A stretch of DNA of 64,000 nt from JANJUB01 sp031386985 (GCA_031386985.1 JANNCV010000017.1:9988-73987), one strand, 5' to 3'. Shown: positions 44,372 through 52,957, counted from the first letter of the stretch. The notes: a model not told the origin generated them from the sequence alone. Made by a program: numbers and translations.

Positions 44372-44962
44372 TTAAGCAACGGGCACAAAGGCTTTGGACT
44401 TGGCTTCGAACGCAGAAATCTCGGTGTCGTACGATAAGGTAGTTCCAATGAGGTCCAAACCTTGCACGAGAGCATCCTTGGTGGCGGGATTGATCTGAAA
44501 CGAGAACGAGTCTTCTCCGATAGAAACCGTCTGGGCGGGGAGATCTATCCGAACCGTCATCCCACTTCCGGGCGAAGCGATTATCTGGTGCGCATCGGGA
44601 GCGAGTTCGATTAAGAGCAATCCGCAGTTTGCGGCGTTCTGGCGAAAAATGTCGCTATATCCGGGAGTTTCCTCTGTGGCTTTGGCTATGACACAAGCAA
44701 ACCCAGCTTGCTGAATTGCCCAAACGGCGTGCTCACGGGATGAGCCGCAGCCAAAATTCGTTCCAACTACAAATATCGAAGCGCCCTTTGCGGCGATTTC
44801 ATCTATGGGAAACCCGTCACCGCGAACATCGTTAAACAGCAGTTCACCATAGCCAGATCGCGTAACCATCGTCAAAAAGCGGGCCGGAACTATGCGATCT
44901 GTATCCACATGGTCCGCATTGTAAACCGCCGTTTTCCCCTCAAAAACCGTAAATCCAGGCAT
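44372..44962 (-). CDS. leuD: 3-isopropylmalate dehydratase small subunit
   Basis: A 196-residue swivel-domain subunit of the leucine-pathway isomerase. The motifs DHVDTDRIVPARFL and VVGTNFGCGSSREHAVWAI are canonical; the latter forms the substrate-binding loop. It needs the large subunit LeuC, which is not adjacent here. It is followed after 3 bases by the GAF histidine kinase, which is an unusual operon partner. It could also be the small subunit of a homoaconitase-type enzyme, but leuD is the simpler call. Confidence 0.93.
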   Translation of the reverse strand: MPGFTVFEGKTAVYNADHVDTDRIVPARFLTMVTRSGYGELLFNDVRGDGFPIDEIAAKGASIFVVGTNFGCGSSREHAVWAIQQAGFACVIAKATEETPGYSDIFRQNAANCGLLLIELAPDAHQIIASPGSGMTVRIDLPAQTVSIGEDSFSFQINPATKDALVQGLDLIGTTLSYDTEISAFEAKSKAFVPVA

Positions 44963-45016
44963 GGGCTAATTGTAGCCGAACGGCGAACGCTCATCCCGAG
45001 CGGGTAGTGTCAATAA

Positions 45017-45625
45017 GTGAAATCCCTCGTACCCGTCATCGTCCTTATCACATTGGCCCTAGTCGGGTGCGGAAAAACAACCGAAACACCCTCGGCCGCA
45101 GCTCCAGATACCGCAAGCCTTGGCCAGAACCTTGTCGGCGCAGATTACAGCGTGACGTTTCCTAAGGATTGGCTCGTTATTGATATGAAGAAAATGGATG
45201 TTGCGGCCATTGAAAAGAAACTCAAGGGCACCGATTTTGCAGATAGTTTTATAAATATTAAGGGATTTGTCGGGGCCGAGATGTTTAGGGCATTCGCATT
45301 TATTCCAGAGTTCTCCACTAAACTTCACAAGGCGAATCTCAACGTTATCGCGTTGCCCGCTGGCGGAGACGCTACATCCGTGCTTGATGCCAACGAAAAA
45401 CAGATGAAATCCATGAGCCCTAAGTGCCAAGTGCTAAAAGATTTCACAACGGTCCCGGAGTCAAGGTCTTTCATTTGGGATATGAACGGCGTAAAAACGC
45501 TCAGCCTGGTTTCAGTGCAAAATGGCAAACAATACGTTCTGACCATGAGTGTCCCCGAGTCAATTGACGATGCGAAAGCGAAGGCGGCGGCACAACCAGT
45601 CTTTAACTCGTTTGTGGCCAAGTAA
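45017..45625 (+). CDS. Hypothetical lipoprotein
   Basis: The 202-residue protein has a lipoprotein signal (ITLALVGCGK, Cys at about 18), a Thr/Ala/Pro-rich tether, and a mature domain beginning YSVTFPKDWLVIDMKKMD. The strand-helix arrangement resembles small periplasmic PsbP/DcrB-like domains that open with a Y-x-V-x-F-P-x-x-W pattern. That similarity is weak and I assign no function. The start is GTG at 45017. It diverges from leuD and converges with the cytochrome pair. Confidence 0.72.
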   Translation: MKSLVPVIVLITLALVGCGKTTETPSAAAPDTASLGQNLVGADYSVTFPKDWLVIDMKKMDVAAIEKKLKGTDFADSFINIKGFVGAEMFRAFAFIPEFSTKLHKANLNVIALPAGGDATSVLDANEKQMKSMSPKCQVLKDFTTVPESRSFIWDMNGVKTLSLVSVQNGKQYVLTMSVPESIDDAKAKAAAQPVFNSFVAK

Positions 45626-45724
45626 ATCAGCCCTCATCCAGGGACTGAGTTCTTAGATGTTCCTGTTACAGTTGGGTGTGGCTTGAAGGGCACGGTGGCA
45701 AAAAAGCAAACATGCCCCTGCGGT

Positions 45725-46369
45725 TCATAGTTTCCTTTTGGTTGCAACGGCAACAATAGCAGCGACATCGCCAACCTTTGCGTTTTTGTGGCATTCGACA
45801 CACTCTTTGTGCCTAAAGAAAACTGCTCGCGCCTTGATCACCCAGCCATCCATGTTGAGCGTAATCCGTGCTTTCGGGTCAGCGGCGACCTTCGCCCTAA
45901 TGTCACCGGCGAACTTGGACATTGTGTCTGATGGCGCAACGCTTCGGCTTGAGTTGCCGAACAGTTGGTGACTCTTGTCGCCATTGTGATTCAACCAGAG
46001 GGCAAACGGGGAATACTCTGAGCCCGAGGGCGATCTGAAAACAGTACCCGGCGCCGCCAACACCCCATGTTCAAGGTAACTTTCTAGACCAATGGCGTCT
46101 CTAGCATTTGCAAACGCTGTTTGAGATGCGTCCCAATCGCTATGGTAAGTATTATCACGGACGGCCAGGCGCGAATGATGGTCACGGGGATTGTGCGGGA
46201 CTCGAGACATACCGAATTGGCCCCGATTCACTGCTTCCAAGTCGTTAAAAATGGCGTCATACGCATCAAGAAGCTGATCCTCGAAGGAGGCTAGTTTTTT
46301 AGTTTTTGCACCTTGATAAGTCGCTCCAAACGCAAGCGCTAACATCAAAACAAGTGCAAGTTTCTTCAT
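45725..46369 (-). CDS. Tll0287-like monoheme c-type cytochrome (copy 2)
   Basis: A 214-residue secreted protein: signal peptide MKKLALVLMLALAFGATYQG, then a mostly helical domain, then one heme c motif, CVECHK, near the C-terminus. The context, GWVIKARAVFFRHKECVECHKNAKVGDVAA, matches the Tll0287-like (DUF3365) domain, in which heme is held after an F-R-x-x-E-C segment. It is a tandem paralogue of the gene just upstream, whose stop it overlaps by 4 bases (ATGA). A redox or gas-sensing role is possible; no fused signalling domain is present. Confidence 0.8.
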   Translation of the reverse strand: MKKLALVLMLALAFGATYQGAKTKKLASFEDQLLDAYDAIFNDLEAVNRGQFGMSRVPHNPRDHHSRLAVRDNTYHSDWDASQTAFANARDAIGLESYLEHGVLAAPGTVFRSPSGSEYSPFALWLNHNGDKSHQLFGNSSRSVAPSDTMSKFAGDIRAKVAADPKARITLNMDGWVIKARAVFFRHKECVECHKNAKVGDVAAIVAVATKRKL

Positions 46370-47040
46370 TTCTCCCGTTTCTTAGTCGCAACCGCAGTTA
46401 TCGCCGCCGGGTCGCCGACTTTGGAGTCTCTGTGGCAAGTCAGGCACTCTTGGTGCCGAAAGAACACCGTGCGAGCTTTGATGATCCAGCCATCTATGTT
46501 CCGCGTGACATCGGCCTTAGGATCTTTGCCAAGAGCCGACCTTAGATCGGTGGCAAGCTCCAAAAACTGCTCGCTCGGTTTGCCGTAGCGGTCCATTTTG
46601 CTAAAGAGCTTAGGGCCAGTGGAAGCGAAATCACCTTGCCAAAGAGAAATGGGGCTTCTTTGCTTGCCGAGAACGCTAATGACGCCTTCCTCTACGAAAA
46701 AAGTCTCCTTTGCTTCCGTTCTAATTTTATCAACCGACTCTCGGATCGCATCCAACTTTGCATCCCCACTCAAGGATGAGCCTTTGAAAGCCTTGCCAAC
46801 AACGTTTTGATGCGTGTTAAACGGCCGAATTACGGCTCGCGAAATCCCAAACTCACCTCGTTTTAGAGCCTCGGTGTCATTGAACAAGGAGTCATAACCG
46901 CTCAGAAGTCGGCTTTCGACCGTGATTACAGGTTCATCTTTAGCTCGCGTTGCCGGCGGAACTGCCGTATTCTCAGGGGCTCGGTAAGTTGCCCCAACTA
47001 AAACTGCGATTCCCAGAATTCCAAAAGGTAGAGCTTTCAT
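46366..47040 (-). CDS. Tll0287-like monoheme c-type cytochrome (copy 1)
   Basis: A 224-residue secreted paralogue of the downstream gene, with the same order: signal peptide (MKALPFGILGIAVLVGATYR), then SLFNDTEALKRGEFGISR, a central helical part, and heme motif CLTCHR within IIKARTVFFRHQECLTCHRD. The two proteins share the flanking pattern F-N-D-x-E-A-x-x-R-G, DGW(V/I)IKAR and KVGD, so they arose by tandem duplication with substantial divergence between the motifs. No cytochrome c maturation or oxidase genes are nearby. It is the first gene of the pair. Confidence 0.8.
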   Translation of the reverse strand: MKALPFGILGIAVLVGATYRAPENTAVPPATRAKDEPVITVESRLLSGYDSLFNDTEALKRGEFGISRAVIRPFNTHQNVVGKAFKGSSLSGDAKLDAIRESVDKIRTEAKETFFVEEGVISVLGKQRSPISLWQGDFASTGPKLFSKMDRYGKPSEQFLELATDLRSALGKDPKADVTRNIDGWIIKARTVFFRHQECLTCHRDSKVGDPAAITAVATKKREK

Positions 47041-47227
47041 GTTGTTTCTAACGTTTCTGTTTATGTCCTGAGTTCCTCGAAATTGCGTTTGGCTTGATTC
47101 TAGTCCAATTTTGTGAAGGAATCGAAACCTGAATGGGACTTGAAAGGGACCCTGGAGGGGTGCCAGAATCTTCCGGGCGCAACTTTTTGCAACACTGCCT
47201 GAAGACGGTACGAATCATAATCAGAAT

Positions 47228-47581
47228 ATGAACCCGAAGCCCCAAACTTGGTCCGAACTCCCCAGCGATAACCCGATTGATCTGCTCTTTCGCCAAAAAC
47301 TCACCGCTCAAAACGTGCTTGTTGCGAGGGTGCATCTAACGAAAGGATGCGTAGTGGCGAGGCATGAGCACTTCAGCGAGCAGGTTACGGTGCAACTCAG
47401 CGGGCATACGCGCTGGCAAGTCGGGCCGGATGGGATGGAGGAGACTTTTGATATGGTTGGCGAGCAGATTTTGCATTTGCCCTCGAACCTGCGCCACGGC
47501 GTCGTCGCCATAGAAGATACGTTAATCATGGATATCCTCAGCCCTCCCGGCGCGATGGGGATTGATTTGCAAAGGAGTTAG
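47228..47581 (+). CDS. Cupin-domain protein
   Basis: A single small cupin barrel of 117 residues. The first metal motif is present as ARHEHFSEQVTVQLSGHTRWQVG (His, His, Glu). The second is LHLPSNLRHGVVAIEDT with its His. It is a soluble stand-alone cupin, often involved in sugar or small-molecule metabolism, but the substrate is not indicated. CATAAT ends 6 bases before the ATG, suggesting a leaderless transcript. The M3 peptidase gene follows on the same strand. Confidence 0.88.
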   Translation: MNPKPQTWSELPSDNPIDLLFRQKLTAQNVLVARVHLTKGCVVARHEHFSEQVTVQLSGHTRWQVGPDGMEETFDMVGEQILHLPSNLRHGVVAIEDTLIMDILSPPGAMGIDLQRS

Positions 47582-47686
47582 CCACGCCCCTCAACGGCAC
47601 CGATGTTCAAGCACAAAGCAAAAGCCAAGCAAATCGCAAAACGATCCCTTCAGCAACTGCATCCCAAAATGCCGTATAAAGAACCC

Positions 47687-49690
47687 ATGAAACGTGTTTC
47701 TCTCTTGATCGGGCTTGTTGTTGCCGGCCAAGCCGTATCTGCCCAAGAAGTTCCCAAACTAATCACCGATGCGATCAATCGCGCGGATGAAAAGATCGCT
47801 CGAATAGTCTCGATTCCTGATAACTTGCGCACTTTTGATAACACCCTTGGCGCGATGGATGAGGTCAGCGCTCAACTCGACATAGATACCTCGCTCCTGA
47901 TCTTCCAGCAGTTCGTTTCAACGAAGGCATCCGAACGCGATGAGGCCCGGGCTGCCGACGAAGCCGTGAGCAATTGGGCGATTGAACTGAGCAAAAGGGA
48001 AGATTTGTACGAGGCGATCAAGGCTTATGCCGCGACGAAACCCACGTTGCAAGGCGAGCAAAAGCGGCTCCTGGATCACACGATGCGCGATTATAAGCGC
48101 GACGGAATGATGTTGCCCGCCGCAACCAGAGAACGCACCAAACAGATTGAAATCGAGCTAAACAAGCTAGGAATTGAGTTTGAGACCAATATCAACGAGG
48201 ATCAGTCGGTGGTCGCGTTGTTTCCTGGCGAGCTAAAGGGAGTGCCCGCTAGCGTTTTGGCTAATCAAACAAAGTCAAACGGCATGATCCTGCTCGGTCT
48301 GAACGGTCCAACCTACGGCCCGGTCATGGATTATTGCGAAAATGCACTGACTCGCCAAAAGGTCTGGACGACCTACCGCCGCCGCGGAGGGCAAAAGAAC
48401 GTTGACATCCTCGAAAAGCTGCTGAAACTTCGCGCAGAATTGGCGAAACTGCTCGGATATAAGAACAACGTGGATTACCAAATCGAAACGCGTATGGCGA
48501 AGAACTCGGACGTAGTCGCGAAATTCTACAAGGACCTCACGCCCCTCGTTAAGAGGAAGGCACTTGCCGACATGGCGGAGCTTGTTGCCCTTAAACAAAA
48601 GCACATTAAGGATAAAAATGCCAAATTTAACCCTTGGGATTACGCTTTTTATAAGAACAAGATTAAGAACGAGAAGTATGCGGTGGATAGCGAGAAAATC
48701 GCCGAATACTTCCCGATGGACCGCGTTGTTGATGGCCTTTTCAAGGTTGCTCAAGCCTCGTTTGGCATCACGATGAAGGATGTGACCAAGCAAGCGGCGT
48801 TGCTGAATCTGCCCATCTGGCACACGGATGTCAAGCTGTATGAGGTTAAGGACACGGCCTCAGGCGACTTGCTTGGGCACATGTACACCGACCTCTTTCC
48901 TCGCGACAACAAGTATTCGCATGCCGCCTGTTGGGGGCTGAGACCGCGCAAAGTTTGGCCCGATGGCTCTGTCCAGAAGCCGCTAGCGGCGCTTGTGTGT
49001 AACTTCACTAAGCCGACGGCGACGACGCCTTCGTTGCTCCCCCACGATGAAGTTGAGACTTTCTTTCACGAGTTCGGTCACGGCTTGCATCAAATGCTTA
49101 CCGAAACGAAGTACGCCGCCTTTTCGGGCACCGCGACGGCGAGAGACTTTGTAGAGGCTCCCTCGCAAATGCTTGAAAACTGGATTTGGTCGCCGGTTGT
49201 TTTGAAGTCGTTCGCGCGTCACTACAAAACCGGTCAGGCGTTGCCGGACAAGATGTTGGATGGGATGCAGAAAGCCAGAACACTCGGCAGCGGAATCGAA
49301 ACTCAAGGCCAGCTTTACCTTGGAGCCATGGATCAAGCGTTTCATACGGTGGCAAGTGGGGAAGTGGATACGACCAAGGTTGCAAACCAAGTTTACGAGC
49401 GAACCACGCTGTACAAGGCCGTTCCGGGCACATACTTCCAAGCCTCGTTTGGGCATTTGGTGGGCTATCAGGGAGCCTATTATGGCTATCTGTGGTCACT
49501 TGTCTATGCCCAGGACTTGTTCACCCGGTTTACTTCAAAGGGGGTTCTGAGCCCGGAGGCGGGGATGTATCATCGTAAGAAGATTCTGGCGAGGGGCGGC
49601 TCGATGGATGAGATGGATATGCTGCGAGACTACCTCGGGCGCGAGCCGTCGCTCGACGCGTTCTTGATACATCTTGGCCTCAAGAAGTAA
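47687..49690 (+). CDS. Secreted M3-family metallopeptidase
   Basis: A 667-residue thimet/dipeptidyl-carboxypeptidase-like zinc peptidase. The signature HEFGHGLHQML carries the two zinc His and the catalytic Glu (His at about 445); the third ligand Glu lies about 28 residues later, in FVEAPSQMLENW. I start at MKRVSLLIGLVVAGQAVSAQ (ATG at 47687), a good signal peptide and one following TATAAA by 6 bases; the longer frame to 47603 adds a basic leader. The secreted location is notable, because many M3 enzymes are cytosolic. It probably degrades oligopeptides in the periplasm. Confidence 0.93.
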   Translation: MKRVSLLIGLVVAGQAVSAQEVPKLITDAINRADEKIARIVSIPDNLRTFDNTLGAMDEVSAQLDIDTSLLIFQQFVSTKASERDEARAADEAVSNWAIELSKREDLYEAIKAYAATKPTLQGEQKRLLDHTMRDYKRDGMMLPAATRERTKQIEIELNKLGIEFETNINEDQSVVALFPGELKGVPASVLANQTKSNGMILLGLNGPTYGPVMDYCENALTRQKVWTTYRRRGGQKNVDILEKLLKLRAELAKLLGYKNNVDYQIETRMAKNSDVVAKFYKDLTPLVKRKALADMAELVALKQKHIKDKNAKFNPWDYAFYKNKIKNEKYAVDSEKIAEYFPMDRVVDGLFKVAQASFGITMKDVTKQAALLNLPIWHTDVKLYEVKDTASGDLLGHMYTDLFPRDNKYSHAACWGLRPRKVWPDGSVQKPLAALVCNFTKPTATTPSLLPHDEVETFFHEFGHGLHQMLTETKYAAFSGTATARDFVEAPSQMLENWIWSPVVLKSFARHYKTGQALPDKMLDGMQKARTLGSGIETQGQLYLGAMDQAFHTVASGEVDTTKVANQVYERTTLYKAVPGTYFQASFGHLVGYQGAYYGYLWSLVYAQDLFTRFTSKGVLSPEAGMYHRKKILARGGSMDEMDMLRDYLGREPSLDAFLIHLGLKK

Positions 49691-49777
49691 GAGCACACGT
49701 GGGTATTGGCCATCAAACCATGGCGTGGGTCTCCTGATCCATGCGTGCCTAGGGCATCTTGCCCTAAAAATCTGACG

Positions 49778-51136
49778 CTACTCCCCGAGAGAGTTTGTCA
49801 AGTCAACGGTCCCATAAATTGAGCCCCCGGCTCGATCGGTGAGGGTCTTAACGATGAGGTCCTTCGCCTTGTCTCGATCTTCTTCTGATTCCGCTTCAAC
49901 CATTACCCTCACAATTGGCTGGGTCCCAGAGGCCCTCACATTTACTCTCGCCCGCGCCCCAGCTTCGGCGATAGCATCTTCAACTCCAGGCTGCTCGGCC
50001 CAAGTTGCGCGGTCTGCAACCCGCATGTTTACCAATACCTGCGGCCAATTCGAAAAGTCATCAAAGAACGACGAGGACGGTCGGTTTTCACGCTTCAAAA
50101 CCCGCAAGAGCTCCAACATTGTCACCAAGCCATCGCCAGTGGGGCCGTGTTGGGGGAAGATAATGTGGCCGCTTTGCTCACCGCCGACTTTCGCGCCCGT
50201 GCTTGAAATGCGTTCAGATACATACTTGTCGCCAACCTTCGCACGGTCCAGAGAGATGCCTTTTGAGCCTAAATAGTGTTCGAAACCGGAGTTGCTCATC
50301 ACCGTTCCCACGACGACAGGTGGGTCCAAATTCCAGTGGGCGCCCCAAATCGCCATCGTGCGATCACCATTTATCAGCCGTCCCTTGTCGTCGCTAAAAA
50401 CCGCGCGGTCGGCATCGCCATCAAACGCCACGCCGACGTCACAACCTTCTGACAAAGTCAGCCGCTGGACTTCGGACGGATGAGTTGCTCCGCAATGATC
50501 GTTGATGTTCATGCCATCTGGGCCAGCAAAATGCAAGCTCACTTCAGCTCCTAACTCTTCAAGAACGGTAACGGCGAGTTGAAATGCGGCACCGTTCGCG
50601 GCATCCACGCACACTTTCATTCCTTCAAGCCGCTCAGGAACCAAGGAAACTAAGAACGCCAGATAATCGGCAACGAGAGCGCGATCCATGAAGATGGTGC
50701 CGACGCTCCCGCCCGTCGGGCGAGTTTCAAACTCGCCAAACATAGCCTCTTCGATTTCAAGTTCTAGCGCGTCCGGAAGTTTGCCCCCCTCATGGCTAAG
50801 GAGTTTTATCCCGTTATCACGAGCCGGATTGTGGCTGGCGCTGATTACCGCGCCGATCCCATAACCACGGCGGGCGCAAAAGGCGACGGTTGGCGTGGGA
50901 ACGACACTCAGCGAAAGAACGTCAACTCCAACCGAGCAGAAGCCAGACGCCAAAGCCGCGCCAAGCATCGGTCCGCTCAAGCGGGTGTCCCGCCCAATAA
51001 CGGCACTGGCCGGGAGGCCGTTGCGCTTGATCACGGTTCCGGCCGCCATGCCGATTCGCATGGCGTTTTCGATGGTGATGGGTTCAAAGTTGGCGACCCC
51101 GCGAACGCCGTCCGTGCCGAAAAACTTTCGACTCAT
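49778..51136 (-). CDS. glmM: Phosphoglucosamine mutase
   Basis: A 452-residue enzyme converting glucosamine-6-phosphate to glucosamine-1-phosphate for UDP-GlcNAc, hence peptidoglycan and LPS. It starts RKFFGTDGVRGVAN, as in all GlmM. The phosphoserine loop is ISASHNPARDNGIK (Ser about 100), the Mg loop is AFDGDADRAVF, the sugar loop is GGEQSGHIIF, and the phosphate-binding end is NVRASGTQPIVRVMVE. The gene overlaps grpE by 4 bases, so the two are co-transcribed, a pairing that links chaperone and envelope supply. Confidence 0.97.
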   Translation of the reverse strand: MSRKFFGTDGVRGVANFEPITIENAMRIGMAAGTVIKRNGLPASAVIGRDTRLSGPMLGAALASGFCSVGVDVLSLSVVPTPTVAFCARRGYGIGAVISASHNPARDNGIKLLSHEGGKLPDALELEIEEAMFGEFETRPTGGSVGTIFMDRALVADYLAFLVSLVPERLEGMKVCVDAANGAAFQLAVTVLEELGAEVSLHFAGPDGMNINDHCGATHPSEVQRLTLSEGCDVGVAFDGDADRAVFSDDKGRLINGDRTMAIWGAHWNLDPPVVVGTVMSNSGFEHYLGSKGISLDRAKVGDKYVSERISSTGAKVGGEQSGHIIFPQHGPTGDGLVTMLELLRVLKRENRPSSSFFDDFSNWPQVLVNMRVADRATWAEQPGVEDAIAEAGARARVNVRASGTQPIVRVMVEAESEEDRDKAKDLIVKTLTDRAGGSIYGTVDLTNSLGE

Positions 51137-51705
51137 GCTTTCTTTGCAACCTTGACGCGAGCCGGACGAATCGTGTGATCGCCAATCCGATAACCCGCCT
51201 CAATCTCTTCGCAGACGTGGTCCTCAGGATACTCGTCTGTAATCTCGGTGCCAACCGCCTCGTGGAGTTCCGCATTAAAAACCGCGCCCAAAACGGATAT
51301 ACGCTTTAGATCACGTCTTTCAAGGGCGTTTAAAAGTTGCTTATGAACCATTTGAACCCCGGTTAGCAGGGAATCTGTTGTGGCCCCTTGGGCAGCGGCC
51401 TGGTTGGTTCGCTCGAAGTTATCGAGGACGGGCAACAAGTCTTGAATCAGGCTCTCAGTGGCAAACTTCTGGGTGGCGAGCTTCTCTTGCTGGGCTCTCT
51501 TGCGGAAGTTCTGAAAGTCGGCTAGAGTTCGCAGGAGGTGATCCTTAACTTGGTTGAGTTCATCATTGAGGAGACCAATTTCGTTTTCGACTCCGTCCGC
51601 ATTAGCGTCCGGGAAATCGGGATCGGAAAGGTCGTCCAAAGGATCAGGAACGGGAGCATCGTGACGCTCATCTTCAGGCAACAGGTCGCGCTCGTCTGTA
51701 TTCAT
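51133..51705 (-). CDS. grpE: Nucleotide exchange factor GrpE
   Basis: A 190-residue DnaK cochaperone. An acidic, disordered N-terminus (about 1-45) precedes the long coiled coil (LLNDELNQVKDHLLRTLADFQNFRKRAQQEK). The beta domain follows, with VGTEITDEYPEDHVCEEIEAGYRIGDHTIRPARVKV. Length and order are normal. dnaK and dnaJ are not adjacent. It is upstream of glmM with a 4-base overlap. Confidence 0.95.
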   Translation of the reverse strand: MNTDERDLLPEDERHDAPVPDPLDDLSDPDFPDANADGVENEIGLLNDELNQVKDHLLRTLADFQNFRKRAQQEKLATQKFATESLIQDLLPVLDNFERTNQAAAQGATTDSLLTGVQMVHKQLLNALERRDLKRISVLGAVFNAELHEAVGTEITDEYPEDHVCEEIEAGYRIGDHTIRPARVKVAKKA

Positions 51706-51759
51706 AGGATCAAAATTGAGAGTACCCGCCGATGAAAACTCGGCGGGTACATCGGGAAA

Positions 51760-52107
51760 CTAAGCAATTGCTTGCTGAACGAGTGATTTGAAGGCTTCCA
51801 TATCGTGGATCGCCAGTTCGCTCAGCATTTTTCGATTGACTTGCATGCCCTTATCGGTCATGCCGTGGATCAAATCGTTGTATTTAACGCCGCACTCATG
51901 ACAGCCAGCGGAGATACGGGTGATCCAAAGCTGCCGGAAATCTCGCTTCTTGGCTCGTCTGTCACGAAAGGCATATTGCCCCGACTTCATGACTTGTTCG
52001 TGCGCACGCTTAAAGACGTTCTTCTTACGGCCGAAATAGCCAGACGCCTTCTCGATAATTTTCTTATGCCGTTTGTGGCGCATAAGGCCACGTTTAATTC
52101 TTGCCAT
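51760..52107 (-). CDS. rplT: Large ribosomal subunit protein bL20
   Basis: The 115-residue sequence is canonical: ARIKRGLMRHKRHKKIIEKASGYFGRKKNVFKRAHEQVMKSGQYAFRDRRAKKRDFRQLWITRI. It is an early 23S rRNA assembly protein and, in E. coli, a translational repressor of rpmI-rplT. AGGAG lies about 9 bases before the ATG. It is the third gene of infC-rpmI-rplT; two triloop hairpins precede it. Confidence 0.98.
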   Translation of the reverse strand: MARIKRGLMRHKRHKKIIEKASGYFGRKKNVFKRAHEQVMKSGQYAFRDRRAKKRDFRQLWITRISAGCHECGVKYNDLIHGMTDKGMQVNRKMLSELAIHDMEAFKSLVQQAIA

Positions 52108-52141
52108 TATTTATTCTCCTTTTATTTCTGACCAGTTCCCA

Positions 52142-52192
52142 GCCCGTTTCGGGCGGTAGTGGTAGAGAGTTGTGGCTATCTTTGATAGCCAC
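52142..52192 (-). promoter_or_regulatory. Paired triloop hairpins between rpmI and rplT
   Basis: A perfect 9-bp stem with a 3-base loop (52172-52180 with 52184-52192) lies 12 bases upstream on the + coordinate side of a 5-bp GC stem with a 3-base loop (52142-52146 with 52150-52154). No T-run follows, so this is not a terminator. It could take part in L20 feedback control or RNA processing. Confidence 0.4.
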
Positions 52193-52197
52193 AAGCG

Positions 52198-52398
52198 TCA
52201 CATGCCAAGCATTCGCTTGACGCGTTTTAGCTCACCTTTAAACAAGACTGGTTCTTGCTCAAGGCGGCGCTTTTGCGATGCGGATTTGTGGAGGAACTGG
52301 TGGGAGTTACTCGACTTCCGGCGAGTTATCTTCCCCGATCCCGTCACTTTGAATCTCTTCACCGCTGTCTTGTGTGTCTTCAGCTTTGCCTTCTTCAT
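52198..52398 (-). CDS. rpmI: Large ribosomal subunit protein bL35
   Basis: A 66-residue protein with the family core KTHKTAVKRFKVTGSGKI and a basic C-terminus ending in RVKRMLGM. The ATG is at 52398. Its first 92 bases lie inside the 3' end of infC in another frame. An A/G-rich stretch (AGAAAGAAG) just before the ATG may serve as ribosome-binding site. Normal length for bL35. Confidence 0.95.
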   Translation of the reverse strand: MKKAKLKTHKTAVKRFKVTGSGKITRRKSSNSHQFLHKSASQKRRLEQEPVLFKGELKRVKRMLGM

Positions 52399-52957
52399 CT
52401 TCTTTCTTCTTTATGATTACGCCGGGTTTAGGCCCGAAAACCATGATCATCAAACGTCCTTCCATTGCGGGCTCTCGCTCCACAACGGCCAGTTCCGTCA
52501 TCCGAGCCGCCATTATCTTGAGCTTATTCAAACCTAACTCTGGACGAGCGGCTTCTCGGGCTCTGAACTGACAAGTGATACGCACCTTGTGTCCAGCGGC
52601 GAGAAACTGAGTCGTCTTGTTGAGAGCGGTCTGAATATCGTGCTCTGCAATACGCGGGCTAATCTTTATACCCTTTATCTCTTGCTTTACGCTCTTACTT
52701 TCCTTCTTTTGCTTCTCAGTTTGGTATTTAAACTTTCCGTAATCAAGGATTCGACAGACGGGGGGTTCGGCGTTAGCCGCTACTAAAACCAAGTCAAGGC
52801 CCGCTTCGCGCGCCATTTGTAAGGCTTGCCGGGGCTGGAGAATTCCGACCTGTTCGTTATTGGGACCGATGACACGTACGTCGCGGAATCGTAATACGCG
52901 CTCATTGATTACGGGCCCCTCGGGGCGCGAATCTCTTCTAAAATGACCTCTTCTGAT
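52307..52957 (-). CDS. infC: Translation initiation factor IF-3, ATC start codon
   Basis: IF-3 (216 residues) checks start-codon pairing on the 30S subunit. The first ATG in frame (52816) would cut away the N-terminal domain. The frame upstream encodes the expected sequence, GPVINERVLRFRDVRVIGPN then QVGILQPRQALQMAREAGLD. A TAA lies two codons before an ATC at 52957-52955, and AGGAG stands 8 bases before it, so the start is almost certainly ATC. This mirrors the AUU start of E. coli infC, which makes the gene self-regulated. The C-terminus adds about 35 acidic residues beyond the domain (VFGPKPG then KKKEDEEGKAEDTQ), encoded across the overlap with rpmI. Confidence 0.93.
   Translation of the reverse strand: MRRGHFRRDSRPEGPVINERVLRFRDVRVIGPNNEQVGILQPRQALQMAREAGLDLVLVAANAEPPVCRILDYGKFKYQTEKQKKESKSVKQEIKGIKISPRIAEHDIQTALNKTTQFLAAGHKVRITCQFRAREAARPELGLNKLKIMAARMTELAVVEREPAMEGRLMIMVFGPKPGVIIKKKEDEEGKAEDTQDSGEEIQSDGIGEDNSPEVE

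Noticed and set aside
49750..49766. Palindrome TAGGGCA-TCT-TGCCCTA between the M3 peptidase and glmM
   Set aside because: A stem is possible, but no T-run follows on the minus strand and only AAAAA on the plus strand, so I do not call a terminator.
52307..52816. ATG at 52816 as the infC start
   Set aside because: It would delete the IF-3 N-terminal domain, which is intact upstream and has a good ribosome-binding site at an ATC.
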